This document shows positions 8,097 through 16,247 of a stretch of DNA of 64,000 nucleotides, piece after piece (within the stretch, counting starts at the first letter, position 1; every line of letters begins with the position of its first letter). The DNA is from Neotamlana sargassicola (lineage in GTDB: Bacteria > Bacteroidota > Bacteroidia > Flavobacteriales > Flavobacteriaceae): the NCBI RefSeq assembly GCF_020523965.1, contig NZ_JAJAPX010000001.1, positions 806,001 through 870,000 on the forward strand. Direction: 5' to 3'. Both the position numbers and the translations under genes were made by a program. The notes under the pieces were generated by a model that did not search any database, was not told the origin of the DNA, and saw only the letters and a list, made by a program, of their open reading frames with translations.

Positions 8097-9283
8097 TGTC
8101 TTCATTAAATTTGAACCCTGTAATTGTAATAGTGGCTTTTAACAGGCCTGAGTCCTTAACTCGACTTTTAGAATCCATCAATCAGGCTAATTATAAATTG
8201 TCAAAAAATGTAAATTTAGTAATTAGTATTGACTTTCAAGATTCAGAAAAACATGATAATGTTGTTGAAATAGCAAGAAATTTTAATTGGAAATATGGCC
8301 AAAAAGAAATAATAACGCATACACAAAACATTGGATTGAGAACACATATTATTTCTTGCGGAGATTTATCATTAAAATATGGTTCTGTAATAATTTTGGA
8401 AGACGATCTAATTGTTTCTCCAAACTTTTATAATTTTGCTTTGGCGAGTGCAAATGCTTATTATCATGACAATAATATAGCAGGCATTTCTTTATATGCT
8501 TATGAATATGAAGAATTAGGTTGGTTTAAGTTTTATCCATGTAAAAAAAATGGAGACACTTTTTTCATGCAGTGGGCATCGTCGTGGGGACAGTTGTGGA
8601 CAGATGAACAATGGTCGAAATTTAAACAATGGTATAAAAACAACCCGAATATAAATAAACTAAACATTCCTGATCGAGTAAAAAACTGGAGAAAATCTTG
8701 GAAAAAATTTTATATAGCTTATTTAGTAGAGACCAACCGTTTTTTTGTTTATCCTTATGAGTCTTTTACAACCTTAAAAGACGGAGGGGGAATTCATGCA
8801 AAAGAAGATTCTCGACAGAATTTTGTTAAACTAAATGCAGGTAATGATTTGCAAAAGTTTCAGTTTTCTAGGTTTAAAGAAGAAGGGTTGTCTTATGACG
8901 CATTCTTTCAGCCAACTAACAAAAAAGTCTTCATTGAAAAATTAAATAAAGCTGTTGAAATTGAGTTTGATTTGTTTGGAACAAAAGAGATTAAAAACGT
9001 AAAGGCTGACTACCTCTTGTCTATGAAAAAAACAAAAAGATTAATACAAGGTTATTCCCATATATTTATACCCTATGAAAAAAACTTAGAGTTAAATCAG
9101 AAAGGAGATATCTTTAATTTGTCATTAAAACAAGATTTTTTTGAAAAGCAAAGAGTTTATGAAAAAGGAAGAAAATTATATAACATAAGAAAAATTTATT
9201 CTATTAAAGAAATGGTAATTGTAGTATTTTACAGAACATTGTTTAAACTTTTTTCAAAAATTTTGAATAAAAATTTAAGTTAA
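8096..9283 (+). CDS. Glycosyltransferase, GT2/GNT-I-like
   Basis: 395 aa. Begins with PVIVIVAFNRPESL, a GT-A nucleotide-sugar fold. It has the metal-binding ILEDDLIVSPNFY near residues 98-110 and an aromatic acceptor region (QWASSWGQLW). The EDD..(V/A)(S/A)P.F pattern resembles eukaryotic GNT-I (GT13) more than ordinary GT2 enzymes. The C-terminal 120 residues are basic and may contact the membrane. The ATG overlaps the previous stop by one base. A related enzyme is encoded at 11342-12256. Donor and acceptor sugars cannot be inferred. Confidence 0.8.
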   Translation: MSSLNLNPVIVIVAFNRPESLTRLLESINQANYKLSKNVNLVISIDFQDSEKHDNVVEIARNFNWKYGQKEIITHTQNIGLRTHIISCGDLSLKYGSVIILEDDLIVSPNFYNFALASANAYYHDNNIAGISLYAYEYEELGWFKFYPCKKNGDTFFMQWASSWGQLWTDEQWSKFKQWYKNNPNINKLNIPDRVKNWRKSWKKFYIAYLVETNRFFVYPYESFTTLKDGGGIHAKEDSRQNFVKLNAGNDLQKFQFSRFKEEGLSYDAFFQPTNKKVFIEKLNKAVEIEFDLFGTKEIKNVKADYLLSMKKTKRLIQGYSHIFIPYEKNLELNQKGDIFNLSLKQDFFEKQRVYEKGRKLYNIRKIYSIKEMVIVVFYRTLFKLFSKILNKNLS

Positions 9284-9299
9284 TAAATATGCGAATTAA

Positions 9300-10037
9300 A
9301 TGATTTTGAACCAGCCGCTTTTTTCGATAATTACTGTAGTTTACAATGGTGAAAAGGAAATTGAAAAAACAATTAAAAGTGTAATTGAACAAAATTTTAA
9401 AAACTTTGAATTTATAATTATTGACGGGGGATCCAAGGATCAGACCTTGAGTATTATTAACAAATTTGAAAACCACATCGATTATATTTCAAGTGAGAAA
9501 GATAATGGTATTTTTGATGCTATGAATAAGGGAATAAAAGTGTCTCGAGGTACATGGATAAATTTCATGAATGCAGGAGATACTTTTTCAAGTGAACAGG
9601 TTTTAAGTAAGGTATCTCTTCAACCAAACGATTTAAACTTAGTATACGGCGATAAAATTTATTTAAATAAAATTGTTAAAGCTCATTCAATAAATTTTCT
9701 TAAATACGGAATAATAATGGCTTGCCACCAGGCTATGTTTTTTAATAAATCGTTATTAAAGGAACAACTAGTCTATAACCTTAAATACGGTATTTATGGG
9801 GATTATGAGCTAGTAAATAAGATTTATTTGCTAGCACCTGAGAAAATAAATTATTTAAATTACCCCATTTGTAAGTACTTGGGTGGGGGTGTTTCTTCTT
9901 TTGTTACTTGGCAAAAGCGAAAAGAGAAATTTAATATTTTGTTTAAGTATTATGGGTTTATGGGGGTTTTTAGAGGTATAAAACTTGCCGTAAAAGAAAA
10001 ATTAAGTAAAAAGTACAACTTAAAAGGAGAAAACTAA
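9300..10037 (+). CDS. Glycosyltransferase family 2 (WcaA/WcaE-like)
   Basis: 245 aa. A compact GT-A enzyme: LFSIITVVYNGEKEIEKTI at the N-terminus, IIIDGGSKDQT, SEKDNGIFDAMNKGI and NAGDTF (the DxD-like metal site). It then has CHQAMFF and YGIYGDYELV, as in capsule GT2 enzymes that add one sugar to the lipid-linked repeat. No membrane segment. It lies 17 bp after the previous glycosyltransferase and 4 bp before a Wzy-like gene. Confidence 0.87.
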   Translation: MILNQPLFSIITVVYNGEKEIEKTIKSVIEQNFKNFEFIIIDGGSKDQTLSIINKFENHIDYISSEKDNGIFDAMNKGIKVSRGTWINFMNAGDTFSSEQVLSKVSLQPNDLNLVYGDKIYLNKIVKAHSINFLKYGIIMACHQAMFFNKSLLKEQLVYNLKYGIYGDYELVNKIYLLAPEKINYLNYPICKYLGGGVSSFVTWQKRKEKFNILFKYYGFMGVFRGIKLAVKEKLSKKYNLKGEN

Positions 10038-10041
10038 GTAG

Positions 10042-11340
10042 ATGCTAATTTTTATCATTTCTGTTCTAATTGTTTATTTAGCCTATAAAAAGCCAATTGT
10101 GGCGTTTGTGGTTATTTTAAACATGAATTCAATAAGGACACTCGTAGAAATGGATTATAACAACTTTAGTTTTAGAGTTTTACTTGAAAGTAATTTGTAT
10201 TTATCCGTTATTTTGCCATTAACCTCATTTTTAATAATAGTTTTAAAAAGAACGAAACCTAAATACGTTTTTGACTATACAGACTTCTTTTTTATTTTAT
10301 CTGCTATAGTAATTTTTCTTTATACCTTGGTATCCCCAAATATTGTAAACGGTCTAAGTTATGCATTTAAATATATATGTATAGGCGCGCCCTTCTACTT
10401 CATTAGTAAATTTATTATTATTAATTATCAAATAGATTTTAATGAATTATACTTAAAGTATTTTAAATTATGTGTTTTAGCTTCTTTGTTAACTGCTATT
10501 GTTGGACTGTTGTTTGCTTATTCAGTTGATTTTTTCGAACCTTCATTAGGAAATGGAAAAGAGTATAGAATAGAAAGAATATCGATTCCAGGAGTGCACC
10601 CTATTCCTTATGCGCAAGTAATAGGATTAGGAGTTTTAATATTAATAAGTTCGTTGTTTTCCAAAGGAGAAATATTAAGAACAAACAGCAAATACAATAT
10701 TTTAATTATTATTGCTGCCTTATTTTTAATGTTTTCCGTATTATTATCGAATACAAGAGGAATTATATTATCAATAGGATTATCTAGTTTTTTGTTTATT
10801 TATTTATTTCCGAGAAGAGTGATAAGTGTTAAAAACCTTAAAATTTTACTAGTAATTTTTGTGATTGTTATAATAACATCAGTTTATTTTGTAGATTACG
10901 ATATTTATCTTGAAAGAATATTTAATACATTTAATAATGATGCTTCAATTTCGTCAAGAACAGAAATTTTATTAGAGGCATTTAAAATAAGTTTTACTAA
11001 ACTTTTGGGAGTTGGTACGTCTGGTTTTATTTTTACCTACCCACATAATTTTTTCTTAGATTATACGGTGTTTTTTGGAGCAGTTGGTTGGTTTTTAAGT
11101 GCTTATTTTGTACTGCTTCTTTGGGTCTTTTTCAAGGAAACCTTCAAACGAAAAAATAATAATTCTACCTTAATTTTGTTATTTTGCATGATTATATATT
11201 TTTTCTCGGAAGCACTAATAAGTTTTACGTTATGGATGCATAAAGGCTTATACGCTAGTATTGGGCTATTTGTTGCTTATTTGTATTTATGTAAAAAAAG
11301 AGAAAAAGAAATATCAACTAAACAAGATAACATCGATTGA
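10042..11340 (+). CDS. O-antigen polymerase/ligase family membrane protein (Wzy-like)
   Basis: 432 aa with about 10-12 hydrophobic segments and a large periplasmic stretch before the last three helices, the layout of Wzy polymerases and WaaL ligases. SNTRGIILSIGLS near residues 232-244 and the GVGTSGFIFTYPHNFFLDY region near 318-336 carry the conserved Arg and the His/Asn typical of the O-antigen ligase domain. Placed between two glycosyltransferase genes, it probably polymerises repeat units in the periplasm. A second protein of the same type is encoded at 12847-14094, so which is polymerase and which is ligase cannot be settled by sequence alone. Confidence 0.8.
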   Translation: MLIFIISVLIVYLAYKKPIVAFVVILNMNSIRTLVEMDYNNFSFRVLLESNLYLSVILPLTSFLIIVLKRTKPKYVFDYTDFFFILSAIVIFLYTLVSPNIVNGLSYAFKYICIGAPFYFISKFIIINYQIDFNELYLKYFKLCVLASLLTAIVGLLFAYSVDFFEPSLGNGKEYRIERISIPGVHPIPYAQVIGLGVLILISSLFSKGEILRTNSKYNILIIIAALFLMFSVLLSNTRGIILSIGLSSFLFIYLFPRRVISVKNLKILLVIFVIVIITSVYFVDYDIYLERIFNTFNNDASISSRTEILLEAFKISFTKLLGVGTSGFIFTYPHNFFLDYTVFFGAVGWFLSAYFVLLLWVFFKETFKRKNNNSTLILLFCMIIYFFSEALISFTLWMHKGLYASIGLFVAYLYLCKKREKEISTKQDNID

Positions 11341-11341
11341 A

Positions 11342-12256
11342 ATGAAAATAGCCATAGTATACTATTGTTTTAACAGGATAAATCATACTAGAAAATCTTT
11401 TTCAAAAATTTTAAATTATCGTAAGGATAGAGATCTCTTTGTGTTTTGCGACGGTTTTAAAGAAAATGATGATAACGGGGTAAAGAAGGTTAGAGCATTT
11501 ATTAAAAAAAATACAAATAGCGAAGAGAAGATAGAAGTTGTTTTCCGAGATAAAAATTATGGTTTAGCAAAAAACGTAATAGAAGGTATTAATGTTGTGT
11601 TTAAAAAAGGTTATGAAGGCGTAATTGTTTTAGAGGATGATTGTGTTCCAGAGGAAAGCTTTTTTAATTATATGCAAGAATCATTAATAAAATATAAATA
11701 TCAGGATAAAATTAAACATATATCCGGCTTTGCTCTTCCCATGAAGTTTGCATTTGAATATGATAATTATTTTACACCATACCCTTGTTCTTGGGGTTGG
11801 GCAACATGGAAAAAGGAGTGGTTAGCATGTAATTTTGAGGATGAAGCGTATTACCAACAAATTTTAAATGACAAAGAATTAAAAGAAAAGTTTGATTTTT
11901 CAGGTAAGTCTTTTTCGCACTTTTTAAAACTACAGACAAAGGGCGAAATTAACAGTTGGTTAATTAGATGGTATGCCCATATTTTTAAAGAAAAAGGTTT
12001 GTGCTCTTGGGCTAGTACGTCGCAAATCAAAAATATTGGGTTTGATGGTACAGGTGAACATAAAGTTAGTTACGATAGATTCAATCAAACCAAAGTACAT
12101 AATAAAACAATATTTAAATTCGATGAAAATTTTTCTTGTAATTTAGATGTAATACGAGAATTTAGACAACATTTTATGGGGCCTAAAATTATAGATAAAA
12201 TTAAAACAATGATTTATTTAAAAACAGGAATTATTTTAGATAGAAAGCAAAAGTAA
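11342..12256 (+). CDS. Glycosyltransferase, GT2/GNT-I-like (second copy of type)
   Basis: 304 aa from the ATG at 11342, placed 1 nt after the preceding stop. An in-frame upstream ATG at 11261 would add 27 residues inside the Wzy-like gene and is less likely. Starts KIAIVYYCFNRINHT; the metal site is VLEDDCVPEESFFNY near residues 94-108, followed by PYPCSWGWATWKKEW. This is the same layout as the enzyme at 8096-9283 (EDD, then a Trp-rich SWGxxW block), so they are paralogues with diverged acceptor regions. Cytoplasmic GT-A fold. Gap to the next gene is 1 nt. Confidence 0.8.
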   Translation: MKIAIVYYCFNRINHTRKSFSKILNYRKDRDLFVFCDGFKENDDNGVKKVRAFIKKNTNSEEKIEVVFRDKNYGLAKNVIEGINVVFKKGYEGVIVLEDDCVPEESFFNYMQESLIKYKYQDKIKHISGFALPMKFAFEYDNYFTPYPCSWGWATWKKEWLACNFEDEAYYQQILNDKELKEKFDFSGKSFSHFLKLQTKGEINSWLIRWYAHIFKEKGLCSWASTSQIKNIGFDGTGEHKVSYDRFNQTKVHNKTIFKFDENFSCNLDVIREFRQHFMGPKIIDKIKTMIYLKTGIILDRKQK

Positions 12257-12257
12257 T

Positions 12258-12833
12258 ATGCTAATTTTAAAACGTAAATCGCAAATAAGTAGGTTAGCAA
12301 AAGTATTCCCGTTTTGCAGAATTAGTAATTCAATAATAGATGATTATTCTTATGTTAACCTTTTTGCAAAAGTTAATAATACTACAATTGGGAAATATTG
12401 CTCAATTTCGATTAATTTTAAATCAGGGTTAGGCATTCATCCGTCAAATTTTATAAGTACTTCGCCAATATTTTATTCTAAGAAAAATGCACTAAACAAA
12501 ACTTTTTCAGAAACAGATAATTTTACAGAATTTAAACCTGTTACAATAAAAAATGATGTTTGGATTGGTGCTGATGTAATTATCTTAGACGGTGTTACAA
12601 TAGGTAACGGAGCTATAATTGGAGCAAAATCTGTAGTTACTAAAGATGTGCCTGACTATGCAATTGTAGGAGGTGTTCCGGCAAAAATAATTAAATACAG
12701 ATTTTCTGATGAAATGATTAAGGAGTTAAAACGTTTAAAATGGTGGAACTGGGATGATAATAAGCTTAAAAAATATAACAAACTCTTTTCTAAAGAGGTT
12801 ACTTTGAATGAATTAAAATCAATTGAAAATTAA
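12258..12833 (+). CDS. Hexapeptide-repeat acyltransferase (CatB/WcaF-like)
   Basis: 191 aa. A left-handed beta-helix O-acetyltransferase: imperfect hexapeptides run through residues 15-50 and 95-125 (IGADVIILDGVTIGNGAIIGAKSVVT broken over three coils), then the closing VGGVPAKIIKYRF. A His-containing loop (LGIHPSNF) near residue 60 is where the catalytic His of CatB/WcaF enzymes sits. It should acetylate a sugar of the repeat unit using acetyl-CoA. It sits between a glycosyltransferase and a Wzy/WaaL-like gene. Confidence 0.85.
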   Translation: MLILKRKSQISRLAKVFPFCRISNSIIDDYSYVNLFAKVNNTTIGKYCSISINFKSGLGIHPSNFISTSPIFYSKKNALNKTFSETDNFTEFKPVTIKNDVWIGADVIILDGVTIGNGAIIGAKSVVTKDVPDYAIVGGVPAKIIKYRFSDEMIKELKRLKWWNWDDNKLKKYNKLFSKEVTLNELKSIEN

Positions 12834-12846
12834 ACAAATTAAATTA

Positions 12847-14094
12847 ATGTCTTTAGGTAAGGATAAGCTATTAAGTATATTTCTTCTTTTTGCTTTCTTT
12901 GTATTTGGGTTATATCCATTAATTCCAGAAAGCTTTGAAAGCTTTACAGTTATTATATTGGCTTTATCTTCATTACTAATGTTTGTTGTTTTTTATAAAG
13001 ACAATCAAATGTATTTGAAAAGAAGTTTTATAATTTCTTCTGCCATTTTTATTTTATTTTTTTTAAGCGCAATTTATTCTTCTGATACGGCTAGAGCATT
13101 TAAAAAACTAGAGACAATGTCTAGCTTGATTATTTTACCCTTAATTTTTTACGTGTTTTTATCTAGGGTAAACTTAAATAAACAAAAACTAAAAGCAATT
13201 TTTCTAAAAATATACTTTTTAAGTAATTTTATTTACTCGCTTTTATCAATACTTGTTTTTTATAATTATGAAAACAAGAAATATTTAAATAAAGACTCAA
13301 ATTTTTTTAGAAACGCTTTAATAGATGTTCCGTTAATTGGTGAGCATCCAATTTATGTGTCAATATTTTTGGCATTAGCCTTCTTGATAGGTTTTACTTT
13401 TTATAGTAGGTGTAATAATAAGTGGTATAATTATGCCTTTTTAGCGGTTGGACAAATTTCAATGTTTATTCTAATTATATTATTAATGAGTAAAAGTGTT
13501 ATTTGCGCCTTATTTGTGTCGGGAATAGTTTGGTTTGTTTCAAGAAAAAAAAAGGCCTTTTATGTTATTGTATGCATATCTTCTTTGGTTGTAGCATTAA
13601 TTTTTATGCTTCCAAAAAGTAATAATAGATTTAGTAACTTCTTTAAAAAAGAAACATATTCTAGTGTAGATATGAATAATTCAACTAGTATACGTTTTAG
13701 TATTTTAAAATGTAACTTAAAGCTTTTGAAAGAAAATCCAATTATTGGGTATGGAGTTGGTGATGTTCAAAGTTTACTAGATGCATGTTATACTAAAGAA
13801 AATTTTAAATTTAAAAAAGGGGAATTTAACTCTCATAACCAATACTTTTTTGTCTGGCTTTCTTGTGGCTTGTTGGGTGTTTTTGTGTTTTTTGGCTGTT
13901 TATTATATTATTTTAAAAATGCAATAGAAAATAAAGATTATTTAATGTTGTCAATTATTACTTTGTATTGTATCGTTTTTATTTTTGAAAATATTTTAAG
14001 TCGGCAATCAGGAGTTATTTTATTCTCTTTTATTATGAATTTATTTGTTTTCAGTAATAAAAAACTAAAAAATAATAGTGTTACTTATCTTTAA
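12847..14094 (+). CDS. O-antigen ligase/polymerase family membrane protein
   Basis: 415 aa from the ATG at 12847; a TTG at 12823 would overlap the acyltransferase gene and add only a basic eight-residue tail, so the ATG is preferred. About 10-12 hydrophobic segments. The block GYGVGDVQSLLDACY followed by FNSHNQYFFVWLSCGLLG near residues 300-340 is characteristic of the WaaL/Wzy-C domain (the SHNxY His motif). Second member of this fold in the locus. Last gene of the plus-strand operon that starts at 4361; about 1 kb of decayed sequence follows. Confidence 0.8.
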   Translation: MSLGKDKLLSIFLLFAFFVFGLYPLIPESFESFTVIILALSSLLMFVVFYKDNQMYLKRSFIISSAIFILFFLSAIYSSDTARAFKKLETMSSLIILPLIFYVFLSRVNLNKQKLKAIFLKIYFLSNFIYSLLSILVFYNYENKKYLNKDSNFFRNALIDVPLIGEHPIYVSIFLALAFLIGFTFYSRCNNKWYNYAFLAVGQISMFILIILLMSKSVICALFVSGIVWFVSRKKKAFYVIVCISSLVVALIFMLPKSNNRFSNFFKKETYSSVDMNNSTSIRFSILKCNLKLLKENPIIGYGVGDVQSLLDACYTKENFKFKKGEFNSHNQYFFVWLSCGLLGVFVFFGCLLYYFKNAIENKDYLMLSIITLYCIVFIFENILSRQSGVILFSFIMNLFVFSNKKLKNNSVTYL

Positions 14095-14099
14095 TCACC

Positions 14100-14915
14100 T
14101 TGACCCATATTTACAGGAAGAGTTTTCCTATCTAGTCTTTCCATAATTTTTTAGGAAAGGAATAATAAATAATACCATTTTATTAGAATTGTTTTCAAAA
14201 ACTGTGGAGTCTTTTTTTACCATGCTTTTATTTGCTCCAATCGTAAAAATACTTGTTTTTATTTTCTGGAAAATGCGCTATTAAGTCAGGTAATATTGTA
14301 AAGTCAGGCAGAATAGTCGATTTATGGGAATTAGGTATTGAACAAACTACACAATTTTTAAAAGCCTCATTTAAGGGTTTTAAATAAAATTCTGCACCTA
14401 ATTTGAGGAGTGGATAATATCGTTATATAAAACTGCATTTTTATTTAACGCCATGTATTTAAAAAAACATCTAGTAATCCATAGTCATTCCTTTTACCTA
14501 AAAGTTTGGCTGTAGTATAATTATTATCTATTATGTTGTCATTTTGTCTAGGGCTTTGAGAAAAAACGAGAAAACCTGTATTTGGGCCGCAAGTAAGAAA
14601 CTCTTCAATAACTCTAAATAAAATGCTTTAGTTTCTTGTATGTTGTTTTTGAAGTTTTAATAATTGATTAAATTATGATTTATAATTAATAAATGAAGTG
14701 ATTTTTTTCCCTTAAAGGTCTTGTGTAATCCCGCTACTTACAGTGCTATTGTACAAATTTACGGTGTTTTTTCCTGTTCCCTTACTAAGTAATAATGGGG
14801 TGTTTTTGATTTATATATTCATTAGCAAAACTAAATACCCGTTCTTCACTTTCATTAACAGTGCTATCACTGCAAACGAAAATATTACAGTTTCTTGTAT
14901 TAATTAATCTCTAAA
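14100..14915 (-). pseudogene. Decayed minus-strand gene, multiple frameshifts
   Basis: No intact frame spans this interval, but on the minus strand protein-like segments follow one another across changing frames. From 14913 down to 14788: NCNIFVCSDSTVNESEERVF, continuing FANEYINQKHPI, then TAG. From about 14640 down to 14448: NTGFLVFSQSPRQNDN and LLGKRNDYGLLDVF. From 14453: MALNKNAVLYNDII. From about 14404 down to 14228: LGAEFYLKPLNEAFKNC and LPDLIAHFPENKNKYFYDW, then TAA. At least three frameshifts and several stops are needed to join them. It looks like a former glycan-locus protein of about 260-280 aa. I do not recognise the family; the SDS near the start is only loosely suggestive of an SGNH-type hydrolase. 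Confidence 0.6.
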
Positions 14916-15040
14916 ATATATTTTGTATACCCTAAATTTAAGTTGATTTTTGAATTTATTTTTAAAATAGAAAAAGAATAGCAAAAAACGTTAATCATAT
15001 CAATTGTAAAATTTTAATTAAGGATAAAGTTTAAAACTAT

Positions 15041-15048
15041 TATATTTG
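15041..15048 (+). promoter_or_regulatory. -7 box upstream of GT4 gene
   Basis: TATATTTG matches the Bacteroidota -7 consensus TAnnTTTG. No good TTG lies 19-20 nt upstream (a TTA does). Transcription would begin near 15053, before the conserved N-terminal codons of the glycosyltransferase that begin at 15081. Confidence 0.4.
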
Positions 15049-15080
15049 CTCAAATGAACAATATTTAAAATTAAAATAAG

Positions 15081-16247
15081 ATTAAAAACATTACAATTAT
15101 ATCGCCGTTTTTTTTTCCAGAAAAAATTTCAACTGGAAAGTTTAATACAGATATGGCAATTGCTTTGCGGGACAAGGGTTATTGTGTAAGTGTTTTGAGT
15201 TCATTTCCTTTATATCCAAATTGGAAACCAGAAAGGACATCAGAAAAAATATCTGGTATTGAAATTAAGCGAGGTGGTTTATATATAAGGTATTCGACTA
15301 ATCCTTTTCTAAGACGAGCTATTCTTGAGTTATGGTATGGTATTTATGTGTTAATTTATGTTCTTAAAAATAGAAAATCTATAGATTTTGTTTTACCTGT
15401 ATTTCCTCCTAGTTTAGCTTTTTATGTAACATCTATTTTATACAAAAAGAAAACAATAAAAATAGGTATGATTCACGATTTACAAGAGGTTTATTCAAAC
15501 GGTAAGAGGGGTTTTTTAAATCAGGTGGTTAGTTATTTTATAAATAAAATTGAGGGAAAGGCTTTTAGAAATTGTGATACCCTTTTATTTCTCTCAAATG
15601 AAATGAAAGAAACAGCAAAAGAACTCTATAAATTAAGCGAAGATAAATTAGTGGTACAGTATCCTTTTGCTAATATAAACAATGAAAACACAACTGATAT
15701 TCTAAATAATATTTTACCCCAAGATAAAATTCATATAGTTTATTCTGGTGCTTTGAGTGAAAAGCAAAACCCACTAGGGCTATATGCTTTTTACGATTTT
15801 GCCTCCAAGAAAATTGAAAACTGTCAATTTCATATTTTCTCACAAGGAGATATTTTTAATAGTCTAAAAAAAAGTAATAAAAACAGTCTTATATTTTTTC
15901 ACGATTTAGTTCCAAAAGAAAGTCTATCAGAGTTGTATTTAAAAAGTACTGTTCAAATTGTTCCACAACTTCCTGGCACATCAATAGGTTCTTTACCTTC
16001 CAAGTTGCCTAATTTATTGATTTCTAAATGTAAAACTTTAGTTATAACCGACTCTGGAGGTGAAATTGAAAAATTGTTTAAAAAGTACGACTTAGAAAAG
16101 GTGGTAACATCATGGGATAATAATAATTTATTAAACTCTCTATTGGATTTGTTAAATAACGAAAAAACAATTGATGATGAAAAAGTAGAAGTTTTGAAGG
16201 GAATATTTAGTTTAGAATCTATGGTTAATAAAATGAATTTAAAGTGA
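15081..16247 (+). CDS. Glycosyltransferase family 4, WcaI/WbuB-like; natural start is not ATG
   Basis: The first ATG (15153) gives 364 aa, but the same frame runs upstream to a stop at 15072. It encodes KNITIISPFFFPEKISTGKF, the expected N-terminal strand and loop of a GT4 enzyme. The only plausible start there is ATT at 15081 (388 aa); no ATG, GTG or TTG is available. Either a rare ATT start is used, a start codon was lost, or a shortened protein is made. The body is an ordinary GT-B fold: PLYPNWKPE, MIHDLQEVY, VYSGALSEKQNPLGLY and a C-terminal P..G..PSKLPNLL. It ends in GTGA, overlapping the next start by 4 bases. Confidence 0.75.
   Translation: MKNITIISPFFFPEKISTGKFNTDMAIALRDKGYCVSVLSSFPLYPNWKPERTSEKISGIEIKRGGLYIRYSTNPFLRRAILELWYGIYVLIYVLKNRKSIDFVLPVFPPSLAFYVTSILYKKKTIKIGMIHDLQEVYSNGKRGFLNQVVSYFINKIEGKAFRNCDTLLFLSNEMKETAKELYKLSEDKLVVQYPFANINNENTTDILNNILPQDKIHIVYSGALSEKQNPLGLYAFYDFASKKIENCQFHIFSQGDIFNSLKKSNKNSLIFFHDLVPKESLSELYLKSTVQIVPQLPGTSIGSLPSKLPNLLISKCKTLVITDSGGEIEKLFKKYDLEKVVTSWDNNNLLNSLLDLLNNEKTIDDEKVEVLKGIFSLESMVNKMNLK

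Noticed and set aside
11261-11341. Longer N-terminus of the second GNT-I-like enzyme
   Set aside because: It would overlap the Wzy-like gene by 80 bp and adds a hydrophobic/basic tail not fitting the GT-A fold; the ATG at 11342 sits directly after the previous stop.
14095-15080. Long gap as a plain regulatory or RNA region
   Set aside because: Consecutive minus-strand segments with clear amino acid signatures show a broken gene over most of the gap.
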